From Methanoregula boonei 6A8 (GTDB taxonomy: Archaea > Halobacteriota > Methanomicrobia > Methanomicrobiales > Methanospirillaceae), in the NCBI RefSeq assembly GCF_000017625.1, contig NC_009712.1:1674001-1738000 (forward strand): a stretch of 64,000 nt of DNA. Reading direction: 5' to 3'. How positions within the stretch are numbered: the stretch's first letter is position 1; every line of letters starts with the position of its first letter. This document shows positions 1-9,374 of this stretch, one piece after another. A model generated the notes under the pieces. It was not told where the DNA came from. It saw only the letters and a list, made by a program, of their open reading frames with translations, and searched no databases. The translations under genes were made by a program, and so were the position numbers.

Positions 1-261
1 CACGCCACCTTCCCCGCTCTCCCCTATAACGACATTCATCAGTGAATTGCTGCAGGATATATTCGGCACAAAGTGACGAGAAAAAAGATTGAGAGCATAT
101 CTCCAAATGAGGGGATGGAAGTCTGTCAGAACTTTATCAAACCGCACGAGGGGTCAGAGGGCAAAACCCTGCCGGAAGCGTGCGGGATTGTGGTTAATGG
201 GAAAATAGGTGGCGGACTTTAATCCGGAATGCAGCTGCGGCAGAAAAATAAAATTATAAAT

Positions 262-429
262 TCAGGTCACACTTTTTAGACACAGCGTTATTACCGCAAT
301 CCCGATGAGCAAACAGATTGCTCCAAGTTGGGAATTTGTTGACATAAGTCCCATGCCTACAAAAAGCAAAACTCCTGCGAGAAGGATAACGGTTATCACA
401 CCGCATAAATTAGCAGCCATACCGGGCAT
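262..429 (-). CDS. Small two-helix membrane protein, unknown function
   Basis: This is a 55-codon reading frame starting at ATG 429-427 (or in-frame ATG 420-418). An AAGGT-like ribosome site lies about seven bases before the upstream ATG. The product is almost entirely hydrophobic: one helix at about residues 10-28, a short polar turn (STNSQ), and a second helix at about 34-50, ending KSVT. It has no charged loop or catalytic motif. Codon composition resembles archaeal membrane genes. I do not recognise the family. It could be a real small membrane protein or an orphan frame; the Shine-Dalgarno-like site and clean two-helix pattern favour a gene. Confidence 0.45.
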   Translation of the reverse strand: MPGMAANLCGVITVILLAGVLLFVGMGLMSTNSQLGAICLLIGIAVITLCLKSVT

Positions 430-1148
430 AGGGATTACCTTCTGTTACTGAAGCATAATTTTTGTGGATGCTACCGGTCCGAAATTTTATCATTATCTCA
501 CCCGGGTTAACACTTGTTTTCACACCTTACGCGAAGTAAACAGAACCGTCGGTGGACAGCAGACTCACCTCCTCCGGGGGTGTATGGTCCGACAGCCCTT
601 CCAGACCTGATCAGACCTGCATTAATCCGGGCCCGTATCGGGCTCCGATTCCCTGTCCCCCATTTTGCCCCCTCTCGGAAACGCCCGTAAATCGCTTCTT
701 TTCGGTTCGCGTAGAAAAGAAGCCCCATAATCGCCCCGTTTGCCGAAATTCGCCCGATTTCGATGTCAGCTATTGGCCACCAAGGGCCCTAGAATCGAGG
801 GTAATTCTGACCCGGACTTTTACCTATCTGACACCCGAAAAGGCAAAAAAGGGCCGAATTTGAGGAACTTTTTTCCGGGGAGGGGATTAAAAAACGGGCA
901 AACTGGGCCCTGTTTGTTTCTTCGGGAATAGGGCGAGTATCCGCCGGGTCTGATTGTTCAAGAGAGCATTTGCCGAAAAGACACGATCTCACGTTTCACT
1001 ACACCTGCCCATCACGCGGATAATCTAAATTAAATTCTATATTTTTTAGATTTTTACTTGCGTGAAAATATACGATCAATTGTTAACGAACCAAACTTAA
1101 TGAAGCGAAAGTAATATCATTTCAACATTTTTTAATCATTAAATATCC
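430..1148. other. Non-coding stretch with repeat island A and AT-rich promoter region
   Basis: No convincing gene is present; short frames here do not resemble proteins. About 550-1000 holds repeat island A (listed separately). From about 1020 to 1148 the base composition turns strongly AT-rich and leads into the nuclease gene; the run near 1037-1053 (TTCTATATTTTTTAG) is a plausible TATA region. Confidence 0.5.
550..1000. repeat. Dispersed intergenic repeat, island A
   Basis: The segment 625-795 matches 18765-18930 in the same orientation. Shared blocks, in the same order, include GCCCGTA/GGGCTCC-type runs, CGCCCGTAAA, TTTGCCGAAATNCGCCCGATTT and ATGTCAGCTATNGGCCACCAA followed by GGCCC. The sequence is degenerate, has no long reading frame, and is related through the CGCCCGTAAA...GGTTCGCGTA block to the islands near 19,500, 42,600 and 59,100. 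It may be the remains of a non-autonomous mobile element or a structured non-coding sequence; the window cannot tell which. Confidence 0.6.
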
Positions 1149-2042
1149 ATGGCAAGAAAAGGTAGATATTTAGAGAAATTTGTTGCTCTATTAGAGAAAA
1201 TTGAAGTCCCAGATGCTATAATTACAACTCCCGATCGTATTGTTGATTCAGTAACTAATCGATCACGTGAAGTTGATGTTTTAGTAAAACTCAAAACAGG
1301 AGATCTAATTTTTTTAGAATGTCGTGATAGAAAATCAAAAGGCGGGGTTGAATGGATTGAGCAAGTTATCCAAAAGGCACGAGATAATAAAGCAGACAAA
1401 GTTATTGTTGTGTCTTCTTCAGGATTTACAAAAAGTGCAATCAAGAAAGCTAAGGTTTACAATATAGGATATAGAACGCTTAGAGAAGTCACCGCGCAAG
1501 AAATCGGTTCTTGGTTACAGTGTCGAGAAGTTCTATGCAGAACCCCCAACGTAAATTTTTTACGAATAGATATAAATTTAGTAAATCCAGTATCTTCCGA
1601 TTTTGTATATGAGGGTATTCCACCAAAATCACACGATATTGTATTTTTGAATAAGAAAGATGGAAAATTATTAAGTTTTTGGAATTTGTGGCAATCTTCA
1701 AATTTCGATTTTGTATATAATTCATTACAACCAAATGGAGAGAGGAGAACACGCCTTGTCAATTTAAATTTAGATCCCAAATTGCATGTAATTGCACTTA
1801 TCGGGAAACAAGGATTGGCTGATGTGGAAAATTTTAAAGCAATTGCAGAATTTTGGATAGAAGAAAAATGGGTACCTCTAACCTATCGGAAATATGAAGG
1901 AGATAACGGGGTGATCAGTGAAATGATCGAAGCCGAATTGCCAATAAATAAGGAGAGAGGAATTGTGACATTTCATAGAAAACCCGAAAAGAACGGAGAG
2001 GCTATTTTTTCAGTCTCCACCAGACCTGTTAAACCGGAATAA
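1149..2042 (+). CDS. Mrr-like restriction endonuclease-fold protein
   Basis: The 297-residue product has an N-terminal PD-(D/E)xK nuclease-like domain (about 1-125): REVDVLVKL with D43, LIFLECRDRK with E57, then a VEWIEQVIQKA helix and VIVVSSSGFTKSAIKKA. This order is typical of Mrr-type nuclease folds in the family where ECRD replaces the usual E-x-K, so catalytic activity is inferred, not certain. The C-terminal 170 residues are not recognised and may bind substrate. The gene is far more AT-rich than its neighbours, stands alone without a methyltransferase, and lies beside a repeat island, all of which suggest horizontal acquisition. A modification-dependent or general defence nuclease is the likeliest role. 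Confidence 0.7.
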   Translation: MARKGRYLEKFVALLEKIEVPDAIITTPDRIVDSVTNRSREVDVLVKLKTGDLIFLECRDRKSKGGVEWIEQVIQKARDNKADKVIVVSSSGFTKSAIKKAKVYNIGYRTLREVTAQEIGSWLQCREVLCRTPNVNFLRIDINLVNPVSSDFVYEGIPPKSHDIVFLNKKDGKLLSFWNLWQSSNFDFVYNSLQPNGERRTRLVNLNLDPKLHVIALIGKQGLADVENFKAIAEFWIEEKWVPLTYRKYEGDNGVISEMIEAELPINKERGIVTFHRKPEKNGEAIFSVSTRPVKPE

Positions 2043-2153
2043 TGCGCACTAAAACATTGTTAGTTATAACGTACGGTAATACCACCTGATTTTTGACAGC
2101 ACTTTTCAACATAACTTACCTCCCGACAACTTGACAGAACCCCCAACACAATA

Positions 2154-2203
2154 TTTTATATACTAAACCAGACTAACTAATGGTTAATCCTCGAAAAGGA
2201 GGC
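2154..2203 (+). promoter_or_regulatory. TATA box and strong Shine-Dalgarno for the small gene at 2206
   Basis: TTTTATATA at 2154-2162 is a good archaeal TATA element. About 40 bases on, AAAAGGAGG (2194-2202) is a near-perfect Shine-Dalgarno sequence four to five bases before ATG 2206. The pair says the following short frame was, or is, expressed. Confidence 0.5.
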
Positions 2204-2205
2204 TT

Positions 2206-2438
2206 ATGATTATGACCGATTCCAACGACGTAAAACTGACCGAACGGGAAGCCGCGAGCAACGACGATGTCAGGCGCAAGAGTGCCATCCTGCCCTGGCG
2301 GGTGATCGACCGGCTCCGCCTGCCCGGCGGGACACGACCGGGATCAATGCGGATGCCACTGGCGCAATCCGTCTGACGGCCACGGGATCATCCCCGGTGT
2401 TTGCCGGACTGAAACTTCCGCATTGCCAAACTATTTGA
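2206..2438 (+). pseudogene. Small gene apparently broken by a frameshift
   Basis: The frame from ATG 2206 runs 56 codons to TGA 2374-2376 (begins MIMTDSNDVKLTEREA, then RRKSAILPWRVIDRLRLPG). Around 2330 a second frame becomes protein-like (GINADATGAIRLTATG, then SSPVFAGLKLPHCQTI) and ends at TGA 2436-2438. One insertion or deletion near 2325-2340 would join them into a protein of about 77 residues. Promoter and ribosome site are intact, so loss is recent or the shift is a sequencing error. Alternatively the 56-residue product is the real one. The family is not recognised. Confidence 0.4.
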
Positions 2439-2452
2439 CAGGAAGAAACGCT

Positions 2453-2502
2453 ATTACGAATTACCGGTAGCGGATTACGAATAACAAGAAAAAATTACGA
2501 TT
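2453..2502 (+). promoter_or_regulatory. Three phased direct repeats upstream of clpB
   Basis: ATTACGAATT (2453-2462), ATTACGAATA (2474-2483) and ATTACGATT (2494-2502) are near-identical and start 21 and 20 bases apart, two helical turns. The last ends three bases before the clpB start at 2506. No clear Shine-Dalgarno sequence precedes clpB. The array is a candidate operator for a heat-shock regulator; this role is inferred from position and phasing only. Confidence 0.5.
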
Positions 2503-2505
2503 GCC

Positions 2506-5097
2506 ATGAACTTCAACAATTTCACCATCAAATCGCAGGAAGCCGTTTCAAAGGCGATAGAATTAGCAACGGCAAAAAAGAACCCGTCTGTCGAGACGTC
2601 GCACCTCCTCAAGGGAATGCTCCTGGTTGACGAGAATGTCATCCCGTACCTCCTCAAGAAACTCAATGTGGACCTCAACGGGTTTACTCCTGCGCTCGAC
2701 CGGATTATCGATGCGTATCCCGAGGTGACCGGCGGGGATCAGCACCTCTCCAGTGATGCCACAAAAGCCCTGCAGAAAGCCACCGCACTTTCCCAGGAGT
2801 CCGGGGATGAATTCGTTTCCCTGGAACAGATCCTCCTTGGGATCCTTTCGGTAGACAACAGCACCTCACGGCTGCTCAAAGAGAACGGGGTAAAGGAAAA
2901 AGATCTCAAGACTGCCATTGGCCAGTTGCGGAAAGGTGAGACCGTGAACAACCAGAATGCCGAAGAGACCTACAATGCCCTGGAAAAATATGCCCGGAAC
3001 CTCAACGATCTTGCCCGCAAGGGAAAACTCGATCCGGTGATTGGCCGTGACGAAGAGATCCGCCGGGTACTGCAGATCCTTTCACGGAGAACAAAGAACA
3101 ACCCGATCCTCATCGGGGAACCCGGGGTGGGAAAGACAGCGATCGCTGAAGGTATCGCCCACCGGATCATCGATGAGGATGTCCCGGATAACCTGAAGAC
3201 CAAGCAGATCTTTTCCCTTGATATGGGAGCCCTGATCGCCGGGGCCAAGTTCAAGGGAGAATTTGAAGAGCGGCTGAAAAGCGTAGTCAAGGAAGTGACC
3301 TCATCTGACGGGGAAATTATCCTCTTCATCGACGAGATCCACACCCTGGTCGGGGCCGGTGGCGGCGAGGGTGCGATGGATGCGGCAAATATCCTCAAGC
3401 CGGCGCTCTCACGCGGAGAACTGCATGTCATCGGCGCAACAACCTTAAAGGAATACCAGAAGTATTTCGAGAAGGACAAGGCGCTTGAGCGACGATTCCA
3501 GCCGGTGATGGTCAACGAACCGGATATGCAGGACGCCATCTCCATCCTCCGGGGCATCAAGGAGAAGTACGAAACCCACCACCATGTGCGGATCAAGGAC
3601 GAGGCGATTATCGCCGCCGTTGAACTGTCGCAGCGGTACATCTCCGACCGGTTCCTCCCCGACAAGGCGATCGACTTAATCGACGAGGCTGCATCAAAAC
3701 TCCGGCTGGAAATTAACTCAAAACCGGAAGAACTCGAAAAAATTGAACGGAAGATCCACCAGCTGGAGATTGAACGGGAAGCGATCAAACGCGAGAAAGA
3801 CCAGCAGAAGCTCAAGGCCTTAAATGAAGAGATCGGGAACCTGACCGAGGAACGCAACCGGCTGAATGCAAAGTGGCGGTCGGAAAAAGAGCTTGTCGAG
3901 CAGATCCAGTCACGGAAGACCGAGATCGAGGACTTAAAGTTCGAGGCCGAACGTGCCGAAAGGAACGGCGACCTCGGGAAAGTTGCCGAGATCCGTTATG
4001 GCCGTATCCCGGATAATGAAAAAAGCATGGTGGCGTTAAAGGAAAAACTCACCGTGCTGCAGAAGGATTCCGCGCTCGTGAACGAAGAGGTGGATGCCGA
4101 AGAGATCGCCGAAGTTGTTTCGCGCTGGACCGGGATTCCCGTAAGCAGGATGCTCCAGAGCGAAAGGGAAAAACTGCTCAGCCTCGAAGCCGAACTCCAC
4201 AAGCGTGTTGTCGGCCAGGATGAGGCCATCGCGGCAGTATCCAATGCGATCCGCCGGAGCCGTGCCGGGCTGCAGGACACAAAACGCCCGATTGGCTCGT
4301 TTATCTTCCTTGGCACAACCGGTGTAGGAAAGACGGAACTCGCCAAAGCGCTCGCAGAATTCCTGTTCAACAACGAGAACAGCATGGTGCGGATCGATAT
4401 GTCGGAGTACCAGGAACGGCATACCGTGTCAAGACTGATCGGCGCACCGCCGGGCTACGTTGGCTATGAAGAGAGCGGGCAGCTGACCGAAGCGGTCCGG
4501 AGAAAGCCCTACTCAGTGGTACTGCTGGACGAGATAGAAAAAGCCCACCCGGATGTCTTTAACATCCTCCTGCAGGTCCTTGACGACGGCCGCCTGACCG
4601 ATAACAAGGGCCGCACGGTGGATTTCAAGAACACCATCATCATCATGACCTCGAACATCGGGTCGCACCTCATCCAGGAGAACATGGAAAAAGCCACCGA
4701 GAAGGACAGGGACGAGCTCTTTGAGCGCACGCGGGAACAGGTCTTTGACCTGCTCAAGAAGACCATCCGTCCTGAATTCCTCAACCGGATCGACGAGATC
4801 ATTATGTTCAAACCGCTCACGGAGGATGAGATCCGGACGGTTGTTGAGATCCAGCTGGAGGGCGTTCAGAAGATGCTTGAAAAGAGCGATGTCCGGCTCA
4901 CGGCCACAAAGAAAGCCATCCGGTTTATCGCCGCCCTGGGCTTTGACCCGCAGTTCGGAGCACGGCCCATCAAACGCGTGATCCAGAAAAACCTGCTCAA
5001 TGAATTGTCAAAGATGATCCTCGAAGGAAAAGTGCAGAAGGACAAGGAGATCGTGGTTGATGAGAAAGGAGGAAAACTGGTGTTCGGGAATGCCTGA
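2506..5097 (+). CDS. clpB: ClpB/Hsp104-type AAA+ disaggregase
   Basis: ClpB is a cytosolic hexameric ATPase that pulls proteins out of aggregates together with DnaK-DnaJ-GrpE. The 863-residue length is normal for the family. Domains in order: Clp N domain (1-145); AAA1 with Walker A GEPGVGKT at about 204-211 and Walker [10 protein letters not shown]; the long coiled-coil M domain (about 400-530), which separates ClpB from ClpA/ClpC; AAA2 with Walker A GTTGVGKT at about 603-610 and Walker [11 protein letters not shown]; and the C-terminal small domain. It leads a co-directional chaperone cluster with grpE 44 bases downstream. ClpB and DnaK in methanogens are generally regarded as acquired from bacteria. 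Confidence 0.97.
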   Translation: MNFNNFTIKSQEAVSKAIELATAKKNPSVETSHLLKGMLLVDENVIPYLLKKLNVDLNGFTPALDRIIDAYPEVTGGDQHLSSDATKALQKATALSQESGDEFVSLEQILLGILSVDNSTSRLLKENGVKEKDLKTAIGQLRKGETVNNQNAEETYNALEKYARNLNDLARKGKLDPVIGRDEEIRRVLQILSRRTKNNPILIGEPGVGKTAIAEGIAHRIIDEDVPDNLKTKQIFSLDMGALIAGAKFKGEFEERLKSVVKEVTSSDGEIILFIDEIHTLVGAGGGEGAMDAANILKPALSRGELHVIGATTLKEYQKYFEKDKALERRFQPVMVNEPDMQDAISILRGIKEKYETHHHVRIKDEAIIAAVELSQRYISDRFLPDKAIDLIDEAASKLRLEINSKPEELEKIERKIHQLEIEREAIKREKDQQKLKALNEEIGNLTEERNRLNAKWRSEKELVEQIQSRKTEIEDLKFEAERAERNGDLGKVAEIRYGRIPDNEKSMVALKEKLTVLQKDSALVNEEVDAEEIAEVVSRWTGIPVSRMLQSEREKLLSLEAELHKRVVGQDEAIAAVSNAIRRSRAGLQDTKRPIGSFIFLGTTGVGKTELAKALAEFLFNNENSMVRIDMSEYQERHTVSRLIGAPPGYVGYEESGQLTEAVRRKPYSVVLLDEIEKAHPDVFNILLQVLDDGRLTDNKGRTVDFKNTIIIMTSNIGSHLIQENMEKATEKDRDELFERTREQVFDLLKKTIRPEFLNRIDEIIMFKPLTEDEIRTVVEIQLEGVQKMLEKSDVRLTATKKAIRFIAALGFDPQFGARPIKRVIQKNLLNELSKMILEGKVQKDKEIVVDEKGGKLVFGNA

Positions 5098-5141
5098 AAC
5101 CTGAACGCCCGGGGTAATGCAGTTGTAGGGTAGGGAGTAGC

Positions 5142-5630
5142 ATGGAAGATATTGAAGAGCTCAAAAAGGAACTCGCAGAACAGACCCGGCTTGCTGAGGA
5201 ACGCCTCAATCAGCTGCAATACCTCCAGGCAGATTTCGACAATTTCCGCAGGTGGAGTGCAAAGGAAAAGGAGACGATCACCGCCCTTGCAAACGAGAAA
5301 CTGATCCACGATCTCCTGGTTATCCTCGACGATTTCGAGCTGGCCCTGCCTTCCTTAGAGCAGGAGAAAAACCGGGAAGGAATGACCATGATCTATAAAA
5401 AATTTGCAAAAATCCTGTCCGACTATGGATTGCAACCGATAGAATGCGTGGGAAAAAAATTCGATCCCCATTACCACGAAGTACTTTGTACAGAAAAATG
5501 CCCGCAGGAGCAGAACACGATCCTTGAAGACTTCGGGAAAGGCTACCAGTTGAAATCCAAAGTCATCAGGCCCTCGAAAGTAAAGATTGCAGAACATGTA
5601 ACAGAGAAAGTTGGTGAGAACAATGGCTAA
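5142..5630 (+). CDS. grpE: GrpE nucleotide exchange factor
   Basis: GrpE releases ADP from DnaK. The 162-residue protein has the expected N-terminal coiled coil (from [20 protein letters not shown]) with the [10 protein letters not shown] signature, followed by the head domain ending VRPS-like ([11 protein letters not shown]). AGGGAG precedes ATG 5142 at suitable distance. The stop codon overlaps the dnaK start (ATG 5623), so the two are translationally coupled. Confidence 0.95.
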   Translation: MEDIEELKKELAEQTRLAEERLNQLQYLQADFDNFRRWSAKEKETITALANEKLIHDLLVILDDFELALPSLEQEKNREGMTMIYKKFAKILSDYGLQPIECVGKKFDPHYHEVLCTEKCPQEQNTILEDFGKGYQLKSKVIRPSKVKIAEHVTEKVGENNG

Positions 5631-7512
5631 AGAAAAAATCATCGGAATTGACCTTGGTACCTCAAACAGCGAAGCTGCCGTCATGGTCGGCGGTAAACCG
5701 ACTATTGTCCCGTCCGCAGAGGGGGCTACAGTTGCCGGGAAAATGTTTCCCTCCTATGTGGCCTTTACCCCGGATGGCCAGCTTCTCGTAGGGGAACCGG
5801 CACGGCGGCAGGCCGTAAGCAACCCCGAGGGTACCGTTACCGCAGCAAAGAGAAAGATGGGGACAAACCACGTCTATAAGATCTACGGGAAGGAGTACAC
5901 CCCCCAGCAGATCTCGGCGTTCATCCTCCAGAAGATCAAACGCGATGCCGAAGCGTTCCTGGGAGAGAAGATCACAAAGGCCGTCATCACTGTCCCTGCC
6001 TACTTCAACGACAACCAGCGGACCGCAACAAAGGATGCCGGAAAGATCGCCGGCCTCGACGTAGTCAGGCTGGTGAACGAACCCACCGCAGCATCCATGG
6101 CATACGGCCTTGATAAGGGTGGCGAGTTCAAGATCCTGGTCTTTGATCTCGGCGGCGGCACGCTCGATGTCACCATTATGGAGTTCGGCGGCGGCACGTT
6201 TACCGTTCTTGCAACCTCCGGGGACACCCAGCTGGGCGGCACGGACATGGACAATGCCATCTTCGAATGGATCGCAGATGAGTTCAAAAAACAGGAAGGC
6301 ATCGATCTCAGGGCAGATAAGATGGCAGTCAACCGGGTCAGGGAGGCTGCCGAAAAGGCCAAGATTGAACTTTCCACCGTTATGGAAACGGAGATCAACC
6401 TTCCCTATGTATCGGCGACCCAGACCGGCCCCAAGCACCTCAACATCAAGCTCTCGCGGTCAAAACTCGAACAGCTGATCGACCCGATCATAAGAAGGTG
6501 CATCAAACCCTTCGAGCAGGCCCTCAAAGATGCAAAACTCACAAAAGACGATGTCCAGAAAGTGATCCTTGTCGGGGGACCGACCCGGATGCCGGTTGTC
6601 CAGAAATTTATCGAGGACCATGTAGGGAAAAAGATGGAACGCGGTATTGACCCGATGGAGTGCGTGGCCATGGGTGCCGCGATCCAGGGCGGGATCCTTG
6701 GCGGCGAGATCAATGACATGGTGCTGCTCGATGTAACTCCCCTGACACTCGGCCTTGAGACCCTCGGCGGGGTCCGGACTGCGCTCATCGACCGGAATAC
6801 CACGATCCCGACAAAGAAGAGCCAGATATTCTCGACTGCGGCGGATATGCAGACCGAGGTCACGATCCATGTGCTCCAGGGCGAGCGACCCATGGCAGCC
6901 GATAACGTGAGCCTGGGCCAGTTCAACCTTGTCGGCCTTCCCCCGGCGCCCCGGGGTGTCCCACAGGTCGAGGTCACCTTCGATATCGATGCATCGGGTA
7001 TCCTCAATGTCTCTGCAAAGGATCTCGGCACCGGGAAAGTGCAGAAGATGACCATCACGGCTTCCACAAAACTGGGAGAAACGGATGTCAGGAAGATGGT
7101 TGACGAGGCAAAACAGTTTGAAGAGCAGGACCGGCAGAGAAAGGAAGAGGTCGAGGCCAGGAACATCGCGGATTCCCTTGTCTACACGGCAGAGAAAACA
7201 AAAACCGATCTGGCGGATAAACTCAACCCGGATATGGTCGAACGGCTGAATGCTGCGATCACCGGGGTCAAAGCGGCACTGGAGGGTAAGGATACTGCAA
7301 GTGTTAAGACCGAAACAGAAAAACTCCAGAAAGTCTTAAGCGAGGCAGGTTCCGCTGCATACCAAGCGGCAGCCCGGCAGCAGGCGGAACAGCAGGGTGC
7401 TTCACAGAACACACAGCAGCCTTCGCAGGATGCCGGCGGTTCGGGCAATGCCGGTGGCCCCGGCGGCGAGAACGTTGTTGACGCCGACTTCAAAGTAAAG
7501 GATGAAAAATAA
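5623..7512 (+). CDS. dnaK: DnaK (Hsp70) chaperone
   Basis: The 629-residue Hsp70 starts [19 protein letters not shown] 5623 is preferred over an upstream TTG at 5611 because GGTGA precedes it and the family begins here. The nucleotide-binding domain carries [18 protein letters not shown]-like [13 protein letters not shown], the phosphate loop [13 protein letters not shown] and VGGPTRMP; the linker is [11 protein letters not shown]; then the substrate-binding domain and lid follow. The C-terminus is Gln/Gly-rich and ends [10 protein letters not shown], as in bacterial-type DnaK. It overlaps grpE by eight bases and is followed by dnaJ after 21 bases including a run of eight T. Confidence 0.97.
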   Translation: MAKEKIIGIDLGTSNSEAAVMVGGKPTIVPSAEGATVAGKMFPSYVAFTPDGQLLVGEPARRQAVSNPEGTVTAAKRKMGTNHVYKIYGKEYTPQQISAFILQKIKRDAEAFLGEKITKAVITVPAYFNDNQRTATKDAGKIAGLDVVRLVNEPTAASMAYGLDKGGEFKILVFDLGGGTLDVTIMEFGGGTFTVLATSGDTQLGGTDMDNAIFEWIADEFKKQEGIDLRADKMAVNRVREAAEKAKIELSTVMETEINLPYVSATQTGPKHLNIKLSRSKLEQLIDPIIRRCIKPFEQALKDAKLTKDDVQKVILVGGPTRMPVVQKFIEDHVGKKMERGIDPMECVAMGAAIQGGILGGEINDMVLLDVTPLTLGLETLGGVRTALIDRNTTIPTKKSQIFSTAADMQTEVTIHVLQGERPMAADNVSLGQFNLVGLPPAPRGVPQVEVTFDIDASGILNVSAKDLGTGKVQKMTITASTKLGETDVRKMVDEAKQFEEQDRQRKEEVEARNIADSLVYTAEKTKTDLADKLNPDMVERLNAAITGVKAALEGKDTASVKTETEKLQKVLSEAGSAAYQAAARQQAEQQGASQNTQQPSQDAGGSGNAGGPGGENVVDADFKVKDEK

Positions 7513-7533
7513 TTTTTTTTATCACAAATACCC

Positions 7534-8601
7534 ATGGCAACACGCGACTATTATGAGATCCTTGGCGTAAAACGGGATGCCTCAGCGGATGATCTCAAAA
7601 AAGCATTCAGGCACCTTGCACGAAAGTATCACCCGGACCTGAACAAGGGCAGTAAAGAAGCGGAAGAAAAATTCAAGGAGATCAATGAGGCATACCAGGT
7701 GCTCGGCGACCCCGCAAAGAAAGCCCAGTACGACCAGGGAGGCAATGTCGAGTTTGCCCCAGGAGAAACGGCGGGATACCGTCCGCCCAGTTACGACGAC
7801 CTGTTCCGGGACTATGGCCTTGGGGATATTTTCAACGCGTTCTCGGGGGGACCCCGGGGGATGCGGCAGCGGGGCGGGGCGGATCTCCGCTATGATATCG
7901 AGATATCCATCGCCGATGCTTTCAGCGGGACGAAGAATACCGTTGCCGTACCGCATGATTACGAATGCGGCACCTGCCATGGAACGGGTGCAGAACCCGG
8001 TCACGTGAAGGACTGTCCAACCTGCCATGGGACGGGTGAGATCCGGAACCCGCGGAAAGTAGGTAACCGCACGATGATGAGCATCGCCCAGTGCCCGGAC
8101 TGTGGCGGAACCGGCAAAATCATTGACAAGCCGTGCAGTACCTGCAAAGGTTCGGGAACTGTGCAGAAGATGCGGCGGATCGAAGTGACGATCCCGCGGG
8201 GCGTTGAGGACGGGCAGTTTTTGCGCATTGCCGGGGAAGGAGAACCCGGGGAGAACCAGGGCCCTCCCGGCGATCTCTATGTTGTGGTTCACGTAAAGAA
8301 GGATGAGATCTTCGAACGGCACGGTGCCGACCTGCAGACCACAGCAGCGGTCGGCCTTGCCACCGCGCTCCTGGGAGGAGAGATCACGGTACCGACGATT
8401 ACCGGGAGTGCGTCCTTAAAAATTCCCCGCGGTACGCAGAGCCATACCCTTTTCCGGCTCCGGGGCCAGGGGATGCCGTCCCTCAGTTCCGGGAACCGCG
8501 GGGATCTCCTTGTCAGGGTGATCGTGAAAATCCCGGCAAACCTGACAAAAAAGCAGGAGGAACTGATGAAGGAAGCGTTCGTGGGTGGGCCTGCAGGGTG
8601 A
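7534..8601 (+). CDS. dnaJ: DnaJ (Hsp40) co-chaperone
   Basis: DnaJ delivers clients to DnaK and stimulates its ATPase. The 355-residue protein is a full type I DnaJ: J domain (about 4-70) with the HPD motif in KYHPDLN, a short Gly/Phe region ([15 protein letters not shown]), four zinc-binding CxxCxGxG-like repeats ([32 protein letters not shown]), and the C-terminal client-binding domains. The order clpB-grpE-dnaK-dnaJ implies one stress operon, although the T-run at 7514-7520 before it could cause partial termination. Confidence 0.97.
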   Translation: MATRDYYEILGVKRDASADDLKKAFRHLARKYHPDLNKGSKEAEEKFKEINEAYQVLGDPAKKAQYDQGGNVEFAPGETAGYRPPSYDDLFRDYGLGDIFNAFSGGPRGMRQRGGADLRYDIEISIADAFSGTKNTVAVPHDYECGTCHGTGAEPGHVKDCPTCHGTGEIRNPRKVGNRTMMSIAQCPDCGGTGKIIDKPCSTCKGSGTVQKMRRIEVTIPRGVEDGQFLRIAGEGEPGENQGPPGDLYVVVHVKKDEIFERHGADLQTTAAVGLATALLGGEITVPTITGSASLKIPRGTQSHTLFRLRGQGMPSLSSGNRGDLLVRVIVKIPANLTKKQEELMKEAFVGGPAG

Positions 8602-8780
8602 GCCATAATGCGGACCACTGAACCGGGGGTTCATTACCGCTGTTTATCCCGGAAGGCTTGCTTCCCGGAGGAGCGGACGGGAAGCCGGGAGAAAGAACAG
8701 TCCGCAGGTCCGGAACGGCAAAAAGGATCAGAACGGGATTTGGGCACTGTTGATTCCCAACCACGTGCGGGGCAAAACAT

Positions 8781-9263
8781 ATGGTAACATGGTATTACCG
8801 CTCTGTCTTTGACGAACTTGAGGACATGAGGAGCTACCTTGAGGCGCTGAACCGGCAGATATACGGGACCACCCCTGCGGCGTTATTGCCCGCTGCCTCC
8901 GGCGGGTCGGCAATAAAAATGCTGCCGGTGCAACCGACAACTCTCCCGACAGATGTTTTTGAGAACGATAATGAAGTGGTGATCGCCACGAGGGTGATCG
9001 CCGGTATCACGAAAAAAGATATTGCACTTGACCTGATCAATCCTCACACGCTGGAAATTTCCTGTGAACAAACGGATGAGACCACAAAGGAGAACGAGGG
9101 ATATTATCAGCGTAAGCATTCGATCAGATCGATGACACGGATCGTCCCCCTCCCGGAACCGGTGACTGATGAGGGATCGTCTGCAACGTTTAAGGACGGC
9201 GTGCTGGAAGTCCATCTCAAAAAGATCACGAAAGGATCACGGGGAAAAATACCCGTGGATTGA
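8781..9263 (+). CDS. hsp20: Small heat-shock protein, Hsp20/alpha-crystallin family
   Basis: Hsp20 proteins hold unfolding proteins in a refoldable state. The 160-residue product has a variable N-terminus (helix FDELEDMRSYLEALNRQIYG), an alpha-crystallin domain from about residue 55 (TDVFENDNEVVIATRVIAGITKKD is its opening strand region) and the conserved A-x-x-x-n-GVL motif as ATFKDGVLEVHLKK near 142-155, followed by a short tail ending IPVD. It lies 179 bases after dnaJ on the same strand, so it probably has its own promoter but belongs to the same stress group. Confidence 0.93.
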   Translation: MVTWYYRSVFDELEDMRSYLEALNRQIYGTTPAALLPAASGGSAIKMLPVQPTTLPTDVFENDNEVVIATRVIAGITKKDIALDLINPHTLEISCEQTDETTKENEGYYQRKHSIRSMTRIVPLPEPVTDEGSSATFKDGVLEVHLKKITKGSRGKIPVD

Positions 9264-9374
9264 TGATGGAGAAGATCCATGAGGGAGTGAAGCATCTGAA
9301 AAGAATCGGTGACCTGCCTCGGGAAAAGGATGGATTCCTGGAACGAACTAAACCGGGTGCCGGCGAAAAATCTC

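Noticed and set aside
46-222. Open frame at the left edge ending TAA 220-222
   Set aside because: It is short, has no clear start or ribosome site and no recognisable motif; it could be a gene remnant but cannot be supported.
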